Shown one piece after another: positions 25,091 to 39,200 of a DNA stretch of 64,000 nucleotides (its first letter is position 1; each line of letters opens with the position of its first letter). The position numbers were made by a program, and so were the translations under genes. A model generated the notes under the pieces. It saw nothing but the letters and a program-made list of their open reading frames with translations, was not told the DNA's origin and searched no databases. The DNA is from Anoplolepis gracilipes (taxonomy: Eukaryota > Arthropoda > Insecta > Hymenoptera > Formicidae): assembly GCF_047496725.1 (NCBI RefSeq), contig NC_132976.1:4122001-4186000 (forward strand), given 5' to 3'.

Positions 25091-25829
25091 CTATATAGTA
25101 TCGACGATAATTCCGTTATCGTGTTCGCAAGACTCTTTTGTGCTATTGAGCTTTCTCGCGTTACGTAATTTCAAGTTTTCAAGCTGATATAAATGTACTT
25201 CTTTTTATTTTTCAACATTTTGAAAGTCGTTCTTTCTCTTGCTCTTTTCTTTTCTTCGTCTGCCAATCGATTCTGTATAAGTGCGTGAAATAATTTCTGT
25301 AAACATTACGCGTTGCAGTATTTCTGGAATTTTACTATCGTATGCTTTTTATCGCATGCAAATTATTGCAAAACGTCTTTTACGCTTCCAATTTTAAACA
25401 ATATGTTTCTATAAATAATATTAATGCATTTTGTATGTAAACTTTCAGATGACATATAACATTATACTACCAAATAGCAGTTTTACACATAGTATTAAGG
25501 GATATTAGAATATAGCGAAAAATAAAATATTTTTTAACATTATGCAAAATATTTAAACAGACAATTAATGGTTTTTTCATATTTTTAATAAAAAGATCAA
25601 GATGAGAAAAATTAGCACTTATAATTTCTTAAGTTAAATTATAGATGTTTTTCGTGTCAATAATATTAATTTTTATTTAGTATTAATAATACAAAACTCA
25701 CAATTTCTCCTTCCTCTTCCTTCTTCTACCTCTTAAAAGAATATGGTGGAGATCGTTGCTAAAAGTTAGATCTATTTAAAGAGATTATCTTTTTCTTTAT
25801 ATAAAATAAAAGTAATCAGCTGTCATTTT

Positions 25830-26010
25830 TTAAAGCATTTATTAAATAATAAAAATATCTCCGATTGTCTTTAACAGTGTCCATATATAAATAAAACTAT
25901 ATACCATAAATGTCCTCTATTAGAAGATGTTTTACTTTTCTCACTATAAGTGCGTTTAAAAATGACAACAAACAGCTGATTAGTTTCAGCTGTTTAACTT
26001 CCCATGGGAC
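25830..26010 (+). repeat. Dispersed repeat, copy 1
   Basis: Shares a diverged block with 34840-34990: tttattaaataataaaaat and ccgattgt, then a gap, then gtgcgtttaaaaatgacaac and gtttcag followed by aacttcccatggga. Same orientation in both places. Family unknown. Confidence 0.45.
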
Positions 26011-26389
26011 TTCCCTGTATAATACGGAAATAGATTTGAACAAAGAGATTTCGCTAATCTACTTTTATTACTGGGTTAAAGAACCATTTCCGTTTGAATC
26101 ATGCGTACGGTCATGGATCGGATCCATGGATCGTGGATCCGCGCATGCGTCGACGATGATGTCACCGTCGTTTGCGTCGTTCTTCCACACAGATACGTTC
26201 GTATACGCGTGTACGATCGCTTGTCTAATTAACGTGTTGTGCATGCGCGTCAAAACGCGCAATACTAAACGCTCGCTCTCCCATCGGGCATACACTATGT
26301 AGTAAGTAACACGTGCATTAATTTCTAAATGCATATGCATATGATGGTTGCAGTTTATCTGAGGTAGGTCCGCGCACATCAGTTCTCCT

Positions 26390-26435
<46 letters not shown>

Positions 26436-26662
26436 TTGTTTTTATTTTTAGCTTTATATTGGACTTTAGCTTAACGAGGTGTATTCAAGACGCGCTGTCT
26501 GTTTTAACAATTGCACAACGCTACTTGCCACGCATAACATTTACGAATTGTTTATGGAGACCGAAGAATTGAAAAAAATCGGGTCTTCTTTGCGACGGCA
26601 TCACGTGGTCATAAATTATTACGAATATATTTTGTATATGTTAATTAAATAGGTGATATTAA

Positions 26663-26707
<45 letters not shown>

Positions 26708-27483
26708 AAGAAATAATAAATAATGTGTAAAATAATGTGGAAAGGAATTGAAAAATTAACACTATACACAAAAATTGAAAAAATTCTCATTTATAAATAA
26801 AAAAAAATAAATATTCTCCCAATATATGCCCGAGACGTGAATTATAGGTCGCGCATTGAGAAATTGCCGAAAGATATCAATGACACAAGTACTCGCGGGA
26901 GACGCAACAAGAATACTTTACAGATAACATAAATATTTACACAGATATTGTAGAAAAAATGTTGACGCATGTATAATACATGCGCAATTATAATCAAAAA
27001 GCGCTTACTCTCGTCAATCTTACAATAAACTTCAGTTGCAGAAGTATAATATATCCGATAAGCTGGAGCGGCAAACAAATCATACAAGAATGATGTATCT
27101 TTTTTTTTTTACGCGGCTTTTCTCAAAGCGAGGCATTGTAAGTAAGCGGATTGTAAGTAAGGAAATAATGCGGTGATCAACAACTATAAGCGATTATAAA
27201 GCTTGCGAGAGGGAAACAAGTGTATCTCTGATGTATTGTAGTTTCGCGAACAATTCAATATATCACCGTTATTTATTAATCTCGCTTACTGCTGCTTCTA
27301 CATCATTTACGAGAATTCAAACAAATTCTTACTAATTTATGAATGATAACGGATTTCTCTCACTTGTTTCCTTTTCTTTTATTTGATGCACTGACGTATG
27401 AGAATCGACGTCAGATGCGTATACTCTATAATAAATATCAAAATGATTGAATACTACGCTTTTATTCTGTCTGATATAGATCA

Positions 27484-27514
<31 letters not shown>

Positions 27515-28851
27515 TTCTCCAGATGTCTTAATTTTTAATATTAAATTATATTATATATTATATATTATATATTTTACATATTATATTATATATTTATATT
27601 ATTTAATATTAATTTATATTCCTGTCTCACTCTTCGAATTACGTGAAATTTTTATGCGAGCCTCGAATGCTATATCATAAGAACATCTTGAGTTTTCTCT
27701 CTCCTCACCCTTCAATCTCCTACTTCCTCTGTTCCTCGACGAGTGACGAGTCGCATCATCGCGGAACCACTTCCGAGGAAGGCCAACAAGTTTGATTTGC
27801 ATTCAGAGATTGAGCCGACTACGTCATCCGTAAACTGAATTAATCACAATCTTCTCACTAGCCAACGAGAGAAACATTACCACGTAAATAAACGTAAACA
27901 AATGTACGTATTTAAAAATTGAAAAATCAAACTGCGGTATTAAATAATATATTTATTGTTTTGAATAAGATTTGAAAAATAACAATACATGTATGTATTA
28001 ATTATTAAATATATACTTGTGTATACTTGTGTATACATGCATATGTATAAAATAAACATTAGAAATGAAATGTGTTATCGCAGAAAAATACATAAACTAG
28101 ATTTAATAATAAATAAAAAATCCTGTCTTTTTCTAAAAAAAGAGAGAGAGCAGATGTGATTTTTTAAATCTATGAATAATATTGAGATTAATATGATAGT
28201 TATAGTAATAAATTAATAATTTTCGAGTGATTAACAAGATAAAAACTAAAATTTTTTTTAAAAATAAATTTTAAGAAAATAAAAGATAAACAAACGACGC
28301 TATTTTAACGCTATATTTTAATTTCAAATTTAATTACACAAAAATATGCTATAAGAAAAGAAATTAAAAAATCTTTAAAGAAACATAATTAAAAAGATAC
28401 TTGATGGGATCAAGTTTGGAAAATGTTTTACGTATATTTTAATGTAAATCATTCGTAATTATTGTAAACTTTTAATAGCTTTGGACAAACGGCTAAAAGA
28501 ATTAGAAAGAAAATTGAATTATAAATGAGTATACGTTAGTTGACGTTTATTATGACCTTGAATATGCGACACAATTGTTCTTGTCTGTTTCTTGACGAAC
28601 GTTATATACATATACATATCCCTATGTTTAGCGATATTTCAGATGGAAAAACCGTGAAAAGAGAAATTAATAATAAATTCATCCATTGATACGATAAATT
28701 TATCGTTATCGTGTGTTAGAGTCGCGATTTATAAAGCGCAGCATTATGCAAAAAAAGCGTGACACAAAAAAGTGAACGAATATGCGCGGGGAAAGCGGAT
28801 CAATCGATTCGCATATGCAGATGCAAACACATACGGGCGATAAGAATATCC

Positions 28852-28887
<36 letters not shown>

Positions 28888-31116
28888 CTCGTCGCGAATA
28901 AAGGAGGTCGCCAAGTTGTCGGAATTATCGAAGACACCTCGAGCCGAGAGATAGCGCCATGATTCACAGGATGCAGATCACTCTGAATGCAGTTCACGTC
29001 GCTAGATCACGTTTCGCACAAAAAAAAAAATATATATATATCTAGATGTTTCAATTGATTTTCGAATTAAAAAATATACGATGGGAATTTTAATCGAACT
29101 GTATAAACTAATATTTATTAGAAAATAAACTTTGTAAAGGCTTGTCGCTTTGGACATTTTTTATTCATTAAATTAATCGTAAGACTATATCACTATTGAA
29201 TTAATGATTTTATGGAAAAATGTGCTTTTTTTGGAGAGCATTTCATTGGATATGAATAATGGAATATTAAATTTATGTAGACTAATATGGTTCACTAGTC
29301 AAAAGTAAATCTACCGAATAGATTTATTTTTAATAAATATAATATTTATTTATTTATTAAACGAGAATTCTTTTCTGTTGATACAAAAGATTAGCAAATA
29401 CCTGACAAATATAAAAACTAATTATACAGATAATACAAAAAATATACGGAAATTAGCGATTAAAGTAAAAAATAAGAAAATAAAAATAAATTAACGATAA
29501 GTGTAGGAGATAAAAATAAAATTTAAAAAATGAAAATGAATTAGTAATAAAAGTAGAAGATAAAAATAAAAATAAAGAAATAAAAATAAAAGTAAAAAAA
29601 TTACTTTTAATAAAATCTATTCATTATAATAGATCTTTTATTGAAAATGACTGGTGTAAAGAAATGGGCTACGAATTCTGATGGCATGATTCTGATTTGT
29701 CGTGAATGATTAGAGTCGCGTGGATCGTGCGACATGACTTATTCTAAAATGGAACTTTATGCAATGGTCTTTTTTTTGCAATGGAAAGGTGTATCGTGAC
29801 GTCAATATATTACTTACGTGGAATCCAGAAACTGGATGGTGTTTAGCCGCGCATAATCAACGACATATTCCAATCTGCAATTAGTATGCAATTACTTCGT
29901 AAAACATTTATCTGTCATTGTACTCGCGTGACGTAAACAGTGATTTAAACTCCGATAAGTCGATAGGTTTTTAAGCCTCGTCGTATTAAAATAATCTCGT
30001 TAAGTACCTGTTTTCGATGTCCTTGTCTCGTTGTTTTCATAAACGAAACTTCTTTTTTAAAATTTTACGTAAAATATTTCAATTATTTGAAATTATATAT
30101 TTAAATAAATAATTAAAGAAATAAATATTTGAAATTAACTTCTTAATTTACTTTCTTATAATAAAATGATTTTCTTATTATGTCTGGTTACTCTTTAAAT
30201 ATATATAATATTGTAGTATAAGAAATATAAAGATAAAAATATAAAATAAAATTATTTTAAAAAATTCAACTCGGAGACTGCAGAGAGGTGAAAATACTTA
30301 AAATTAATTTGAAAGTTAAAATGTTTAAATTCCATGACTTTTCTTTTACACCTATTCTGCTTAATTAGACGAGGTTAAATGTTTATCTAAAATACTTTAT
30401 CTTTCATATGCGAATTTCTAATAAAATGAAAACAATTGTTTTTCTTTTTTTCAATAGCAAATGATTCTGCTATGACAAAACCTGCTGAATGAACAATTTT
30501 TTATTCTTCCAATATTCGTTTTATCAATCTCTCGATTCCGAGAGTAAGTAAGTAATATTCGTTCGGAAATACCTCTTCGAATGATTCTTTCCTGACTTAC
30601 TCGAGAATGGTTGCATAATAAGCCGGCGCTATTTCTGTTCGAAAAGCATACGAACGCACAGAATGCATAAAGTCGCTTCTTGTCTATGCGCTCTTACATT
30701 GCCGAACAAAATAATGCACATTTCAATTGAATCGTTGCGATCTACAAAGACTCTGAGCGCATCTTCAATAAGGCTCATGTATTTCGAGTGATTTAATGAA
30801 AGAAGATAAAACGTTCAACGTAAGTTTCAACGAAAATAAACAAATACATTACCACAATGATTTATGCAAAATGCTAAAAAAGCATCAACATCAAATAATA
30901 AATTTATATTATATAATCCAACAATACAAACAAAGAATTTAAGAAAATAAGTTTATTATTCTTATAGTTCTCTTATAAGATTTTAACCTCGGAAATATTC
31001 TATTATATTATAATAATTTTATGAACTTGAAATTAAAATTTTATTTTAATTTTCAACCTTTATAACAATTATAAATAAAATCAAAATTAATAAAATTTTC
31101 ATCTGCTAAATATTGG

Positions 31117-32155
31117 TCACGTCGCATCTAAAGATTGTAATTAATTATTTATCTTATGACTAATATTGAATTTGTATTCAGTAACCTAGGAAGAAAGCAA
31201 AAGCTTTGCAAAAATTTTATAATTTATATAATATTTAATATTTATATAAATTCTCTTATAATATATGTGTGTAAACAATATTTTAATTTCAATATCCACC
31301 AATAATAATTTCATTTATTCTTTTATTTCAGTTTTGACATTAGATTTGATTATTCAACGATCTGAAAAACTCTTAAGTTTATATAAGTAACCGAAAAATT
31401 TGAATTAATTATTCACAATTATAATTTACATTTTTTTCTGCAATATAGATTCTATATTTAATCTCACATAGTACATCTTATTAACTTTAATATATTCGTA
31501 ATAAGTTCCTCTTAAGAATTAAAAGTTCTGTGAATATATTTGATTTCTGTTTCCACTGATTCACGCGGTAAATCTTCTTTCTCCTCAAAGCTTACGTAAT
31601 CATTGTCATAAAAGATACAGCAATTGAACATAAATTATTGATTTGATGGATAACAGATATCTATATATGTAACTGGAAATTTCGCTGTTTACCTTTCCTG
31701 CAATCTGTTAACTATTTTCGCGGGCGTTCTTCAGTCTTTTCGTTCTTTCTCTCTCTCTCTCTCTTTCTTTGACGTATGTGATGACATTTCCTTGCCATGA
31801 ATAAAGAGGATAACAAAGAAGTAAATGGGTTACATCGCATTTAAAGATTGTAATTATTTATCTTATGACTAACATTGAATTTGTATTCAGTAACCTGGGA
31901 AGAAAGAAAAAGCTTTGCAAAATTTTATAGTTCATATAATATTTAATATTTATATAAATTCTCTTATATATATATATATATATAATACATATATGTAAAA
32001 AATATTTTAATTTCAATATCTACCAATAATAATTTCACTATTTTTATTTCAGTTTTGACATTAGATTTTTATTCAACGATATGAAAAACTCTTAAGTTTG
32101 TATAAATAATAAAAAAAATATTGGATTAATTAGTCACAATTATAATTTACATTTT
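31117..32155 (+). repeat. Direct repeat pair of about 325 bp, offset about 710 bp
   Basis: Blocks 31117-31436 and 31826-32155 match closely over their length (cgcatctaaagattgtaatt and cgcatttaaagattgtaatt at the start; cacaattataatttacattt at the end). A TA expansion in the second copy and small indels separate them. The spacer 31437-31825 is single-copy. Confidence 0.75.
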
Positions 32156-32625
32156 TAAATAATAAAAAGAGAAAATTCGATGTTCTTGTAATCGATGGCA
32201 TTCATGCCATAAGATAATGATTTAAGAATAATAATTTAATAAATCGTAATTTGATAAAATTTTAAATAATTGATATCAATATAATCTTATTAGAAAATGA
32301 ATAGAATACTCGGCAAGATAAAAAAAAGAATACCTATTTTGCAAATCAAGTTGAGATAATATCACGTGCGCGCGTATCACACCTTCTTACCAAGAAATGG
32401 ATATAAACGCACGTTGCATGCGTTTCTGTTGTTACCAGTTTAATACTGATCTGAGTAGACTAGGTAATGTTTTTCTCTGAATTATGAAACGGGTTTTCTC
32501 GATTCTTAATCCGCTGACGTTTTTTCATGAAAATATCGTTCGTATAAATATGTAAGAGCAAGTCAAGATTGATAGATCAAAACAATGTTTTCTACAGTGG
32601 CTTTAAACTGTTTAAATAATGTGCA

Positions 32626-32628
<3 letters not shown>

Positions 32629-32654
<26 letters not shown>
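32629..32654. repeat. (TA)n microsatellite
   Basis: A short TA run in the intergenic sequence just before the 3' end of the FAR array. Confidence 0.9.
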
Positions 32655-32659
<5 letters not shown>

Positions 32660-33213
32660 ATTTTGACAGAGGACAATGACATGAATCGTTGAGATAGAGG
32701 AAGAAAAAAAAAAGATAGAACAAATTAATCAAATTAAAGTACAATAAAGGTTTAATTTATTAATCTTTTGAAATAAAGGCAATTAAAAATAATATTATGT
32801 AATTAAAGTATATTCATTAAAATATTATTAGGATTATATGTTTTGCTTATAATATTTTTGAAATATTAAATAAAATATATTTCTTAATTTCTTAATAAAT
32901 AATAATCAAATTTATAAAATATATAATATGAAGGTATTTTTATTATTAGATGTTATTGATATATATTTATCATTATTATACTTTTTGTATTTCTATTTAT
33001 AAAATTCTAATTAATGAGCTATTTATGTGTACAAATATTATACGGACATGATTGTTTTTGATTGTAACGTCGAACCTTTTTTGTAAATCTGCATATAAAA
33101 ATTATAGCAAGAAAATGATTAAACCTACACAGATATGAATGCTTTCATTACCAGGATACTCAATTGCGAGAATAATCTTAGCGTTAAGTTTTTTATGAAA
33201 TTATCGTCGATTA

Positions 33214-36200
33214 TTAATGATGAGAGATAAAAAAATTCAAAATGTAAAACAGCGTATTCTTACGATAAAGTATCCATAAAACGAGTATGAAGAACAACGT
33301 CATGGTTATTCTGTGGAGCCAATCCATCCTGAAACACATTGAGAATATTAAACATTGTTTTATTCTCCTCGCAACATATATTGATTTATAATCAGTCAGT
33401 AAAGTTTGCAAAGCAAGGCCAAGAATCGAAAAAATGACATAGTTATGTAACTATGTATTTGATTCAGAAGAAATCGTATCGAATCGATAGGCATTTCCAG
33501 GAGAAATATTGACTTGAATTCGTCGAACTTGGAAATCCGAAGGGGAGAAAAGGTCAAGATAAGCGCTTCATGAGACGGAGATTATAATTACAGTAATTAT
33601 GATTAGCTGACGCAGATTATTGCTACATTTTACAAGGAAAACTAACGAACGAGCTAGTAATGACCAATAATATGTCAGCAATTTAATACATGGTAGATAA
33701 ACGGTGCTAAGGCAATGATAAGAAGTCTTGCGTACATAATTCGTTAAGCACATCGCTTTGGCGAATGATTTGTGAAATTCTGCGCTTTTTACAGTCTAAT
33801 ATGAAATTTTAATATTTTCTTGGATTATAAATAGTTGAAATGTAAAATTCGCAAGTGGTAAATTCCTCTATGTAAATGCTTGTGAATTACGCAAATACGA
33901 TGTAATTAGAATGCAAATGTGTAATCATCGATAAATGTTTTCCGATTCTTGGCAATACGAACGCCAAATGCGTATGAATTATTATAATTAGCAATGCAAA
34001 CGTCTAATAATCTAATAATATGTATGCTATTATGAATATCACGCTAGGCTGCAGCAACTGTAGAATTTACGTTATATATCGTTGTAAAATTATTTGATAT
34101 ATGTAACAATCGATAAAAAAAAATAGCCAGATAAATTTTACTTTTCATTTAATATAGTTGAAAAATAAATTTAACTTTATGACTGTATATAAGAACTTTA
34201 TAGCGATTGTATATAAGAATTTAATGACGAAAGTTAGGAAATAAAAGAGAGTCAGGGAAAGAAGAGTATAAGATAAAGTATAATCGTTAGACAATAACAA
34301 TACTTATTGTTCACATATAACTAACCATTTGTATCTAAAAACAGTTTCTCTGAATGAGAGAAAGGAATTATTGTTATAGATAGTTAATTGCTTAAAAATA
34401 TTCTATAAATTTGTTATTCAAGTATAAATATTCACTATTCTGATATGCGTAGTACATTCAAAATTTGAAAAAAATTCTAAAAATAAAAGAGTTTCTAGGC
34501 AATACATTTCCCAGACCTCCCTTTATTTTTTACACAAGTTTATATCATTGATGACAATGTAATTTTTCTTTAACAAATTGAAAATATATATAACATATCT
34601 TTGTGCCTTTTACACTAATCTCTTCGTTTCTCATGATTTAGAAATTTCGATGTAACATATTGTATAGGGAATTTCATGGAAAGTTGTTAAAATTAATTTG
34701 CTGTCATTTTCATCATTTTACAAATATTTATAAAAATGTTAAAATGATAATCTTAATGATATGTACTTAAAGTGCGCTTCAAATTGAAACAGAAATCAAG
34801 TTTTATATAATTAAGATTGGCGATATTTGGTAACTTTTATAAATATTTATTAAATGATAAAAATTACTCTGATTGTTTTTATATGTTAAATAAAATTGTC
34901 AAATATTCTTTGTTAAAAGATATTTTTCCTGCTGCCTATGTGCATTTAAAAATAACAAATAATTAGTTTCAGTAACTTCCCATGGGAAGTTAGTTTCAGT
35001 GACTTCCCAGTTTGTATCATCCGGTTGCGATTATATTTACGAAAGAAAGACAAAAAAAGCCCAACGAACACGCACATCTGGTTCTTTTCGATGAAACTAA
35101 AATTAACAGGCGTCTAAAAGTAGTTCGACCGGCGTAACAATCCGCGAAAATTTTCATCGGTTACCAATGCGCGCGTCTCTACATTTACGACCTAATTTTC
35201 AACCTAAGGACTTCGCAATCGATCGACCAAACAGTTGTATACGTAACTTGGCGACGTCAGATTTCTACGTTAACGCTATCTCGAATTTTTTATCTCACTG
35301 TGTTATTCTCCGCGAATCCGATTTATTTTTATTAGAATTATAAAATAGGCTATATGTTAAAAATTATATATATTCCGATCTCGAAAATGATATAATCTTC
35401 TCGTACATACTGTGCATTTTCAAAGTGCGTATGCACTCAGTGTGTAAGTGTTTTGCAACATCATTGTTGATACAAGTTTTTTTTTCTCAATCGTTTGTAA
35501 AAAAACCTATTCAAGACTTAAAGATTATTAATATCGCAATATTTTTTTCTAAAGAAGAAGCTGGCTCGAAGGCGCAAAAAAATATGCAGTTTCACGTTCG
35601 AATTCTGTTCTTTATTTTATAAAGTGCATCTCACCTTTTTCGATGAAGTTTGGCTGCTTCTAGCTGATTCATGTCTTCTTTAAGTAAGTAAATTTTAGCT
35701 CCAATTAATCCATTTCTGTAACAAATAAAATACAACGATGATAAAAAAAGATAGTAGATAAAACAGATTTTATTAATATCATGTATGTGATTGCACATTT
35801 ATGGTACTTGCCTAAAATATTCTTCTATATTCAACTCTCTGTATTCAAATCCAAAATGTTTATTATTTTCGGGGCTGAGATTTTCAAATAAATTTATTAA
35901 TTTTTCATTGTGAAATTTCCATTGATTTGTCAAAAAATAGGACAGAGCACTATTGGCGCAATAGACTTTTTTTTGTAATTTTAGCAAGCTAGAAAAATAG
36001 AGCCCTTTTAGTTAAATATTTTTTTGGCATTTATATATACATAATAAACTCTTAAGATTTTACTTTTTATTATGAGATAAATATAAGATATATAAAAAGT
36101 CACGGAACAGACATTTAACAGATACTTTAATCCTCATAACATATATTAACTTTTTTTTAGAATTTTATATTGTTTAAAATTTCTTAACACATAACATTAA

Positions 36201-39200
36201 TAGAATTAAACAACATAAATAGCTGCTAAAAATTTTACTAGAAGATAGTTGAAAGATCCTCACTGAAAGCTCTCCGTAATCAAGGAAATGCGATAATTAT
36301 AGAATATTTCATAAAATTTTCTAAAATTAACTCAACGCACACCGATTAATTAAGTTAAGACCCGACCGACCAAAATAATATCCTTAATTTGCGAGTTACA
36401 TATGTCACTTCTTTTCTGATTGCATTTATATTTTTTATTTTATTGCTAATATTGCGCTGAAGACGACTCAAAAAAGGAGTCAAAACGTCCGCACACTCTC
36501 TTTTATACATTCTATCATTATTTTTTGTTATCCAATTATAATTTTTCATGTTACTTGATTGAACAAAATATACACCCTTCTAGTATTAGATTAACTCATT
36601 AACTTCTAAGTTATTAACGTTATTCCGCTTTTCGTTCGAAAGTTTTCTTTTTACTACTCTTATAAATTTAATTTTAATATAATTATGTTTATTTTTACCA
36701 ATCTGTTGTTCTTTCAGTTTATTCTTTATTTTTATTTTGTATTGTATAGTTAATAATGTCAATAAGCTCTCGTGGCCTTGTTTTTTCTTATGTATTATTA
36801 ATTTATGAAGAGCTTGAATAATATACCAATTTCATAAAAGATCTAGTTTTATATACATTATACATTTATGCATAGAAATAATTATATATATAAACTTTGC
36901 AAAATCTTTACTATCTATAAAATAAAACTTACATTGGACGAGCACCAAACAACTTCAAAATTCCATCTATGAATAGGGCCGGTAAAATATGCAGCATTAG
37001 CATCATAATATAGTAAAAAAACCGACTCCTAATTATCATAGTGGACGGTGACCAGATAAGATAATCAAGAGGTATTTCTTTCGTTATTTGAAAACCCATT
37101 TCAACGAGATTTTTAATGTTAATGCACTTCTTATCATATGACGAGCAATTATAAATATGGATCGTATCATTCTCGATGATGCTGAATCACAGAAAATATG
37201 TTATAAATATTGATGTGGACGTGATGTACATCTACTTAGAGTTTTAAGAAATAACAATAAAGATTGATATTATTGTATTCTATGCGTTTTATTCCTGCGT
37301 GGAAGCTGTCATAGAATTCATAGTCCGATCTTATATTTCGATTGTCTTAAGAGGTCCACCCGCAGTTGCGTGTCGGAAAAAAAGCTTTTTTCGGGGAATT
37401 TTTTCTGTCAAAACTATTGTCTCACTTATTCTAAAACTTTTACATGGTATCAAACAACGTTAAAACAATATTTTAAAATTTTTTCGTAGAAGAATGTCCC
37501 ATAGTGTCCAAGTAACGAGCAATCTCCGAAAGGCACTTCTAAAAAAAGTTTATTTGCGGTAACCACTCCAGCTCCGAGTAGGGTTATCTGATGTAAACAA
37601 ATCAGAGAAATTTAGTTGCTATATTAGTTTATCTAGTGCTTTTTTCAAATATTCAGAAAACTCTCCATTATATAGACATTGATATAACGAAATATAGTTT
37701 TAATGTTGTTTGATACCGTGTAGGAGTTTTAGAATAAGTGATGCAATAGTTTCGACAGAAAAAATTCCTAAAAAGCTTTTTTTGCAACCCGCAACTGCAG
37801 GTTCAACCAATAAAGTGGTCGCATAGCATTATTTCATTGGTTGAATGGGATCTTAAGACAATTTTAAATATAAGATCGGACTATAAATACTGTTCGTATT
37901 TGATATTAATTGTCATTGCGTTTCGGTATTCATTGCCAGTACTAACATACATGACGCAAATTATAAATTTTCAGTACTGGCAGTGAATATCGGAATGCAT
38001 CTGTCTCCAAAAGATCATCTGCTAACGCGTTGGATGGTTATTTATTAACAGAGTCGTATGACAGTTATGATAACTTGCGGATGTTTTTCGATTGCAAGAT
38101 TACGAATATATTTCTGTGATTATTGTATCTGTCTCCGAGAAGAATGGAAAATAGAACGGGAATAAAAAGTAAAGTTGACTTAAATCCTGCGCTAAGTTTT
38201 TCCAAAAACAGATTCAAAAATTTTCTTTCTTCTTAATATTGAAAGGAACCCCTAATAAACACTCACCTACAATATTAGCAACAAAAACTATCATCTCTTG
38301 AAAAAAATATTGAAAATTTATATGACAAGCAAAAAGATATTTTTGTTGATTGTGATGTCGTACAAAATAGGATAATTTGACTGACCCTCAACCCATTAAA
38401 CAAGTTCCCAATATTCACATGAGAAATGAAGCAAGCATGATTATTGAAGAAATGAAAAGTCAGGAAGTAACCAAAAGAATCTTATAGTTCATAGGTTTCT
38501 TCTACAGTGATGGAAATTTATGGTTTTCGACTTTAGATTTAGAGTGGTTATTGGCAGATTAAATTTCTCTTCAAGATAAGGAAAAACGGCTTTTTCAATT
38601 AGAAATGATTTATGATAATTCACGGTTGTCTTTTGGATTGTGTAATAATATACCAGTAACTTTCGAGAAATTAATAGAAAAAGTTTTGCAAAAATATTTA
38701 TTATAGAAATTTATTAAATTTACCTGGACGATGTGATTATTTTTGGAAAAGTCTTTTCAGAAGTAATAGAGAATTTAAGAAAAATTTTACAAGACGCATA
38801 TTTGAAGGTGAATCTGAAAAATGTAGTTTATTGAATTCGGAAATAAAATATTTAAGACACAGAGACGGTAACTACAGAAAAAATAGAAAATTAGTCAACT
38901 CCTGCTGAATTATGTTTTGCGAGATTTAAGATTTTAGATCTTCTGCAATTTGTATCTAATGATGAAACAGAAGGAACAGTTAGTAATTATGCTAGCAAAT
39001 TACAAGAGAAGTTAGGTTAATCTTAATTATTATAATCTTATCTATCTTAATCTTTAATTATAAATTATTTTATAAAAATACCAGGCAACATTAAATCCAA
39101 TAGAATGAAAAATTATTATGATCGAAAAATTAGATTTCTTTTATAGAAGGACAAAAGATTTGCTTGTATAATCCTCAAAGAAAAATGGAGAGAACTCCTA

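Larger units (their letters stand above)
24661..33213. other. Gene-free intergenic stretch before the FAR array
   Basis: I find no gene in these 8.5 kb. It contains CA, CT and TA microsatellites (25029-25090, 26395-26432, 26668-26706, 27486-27514, 28853-28882, 32629-32654). It also holds a directly repeated block (31117-31436 and 31826-32155), a dispersed repeat (25830-26010) and a short CpG-rich patch at 26090-26290. Open frames such as 25910-26302 carry no recognisable features. Confidence 0.55.

Noticed and set aside
25910..26302. 130-codon plus-strand ORF
   Set aside because: It begins inside a dispersed repeat and ends in a CpG-rich patch, and an antisense frame of similar length is open. 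No recognisable domain.
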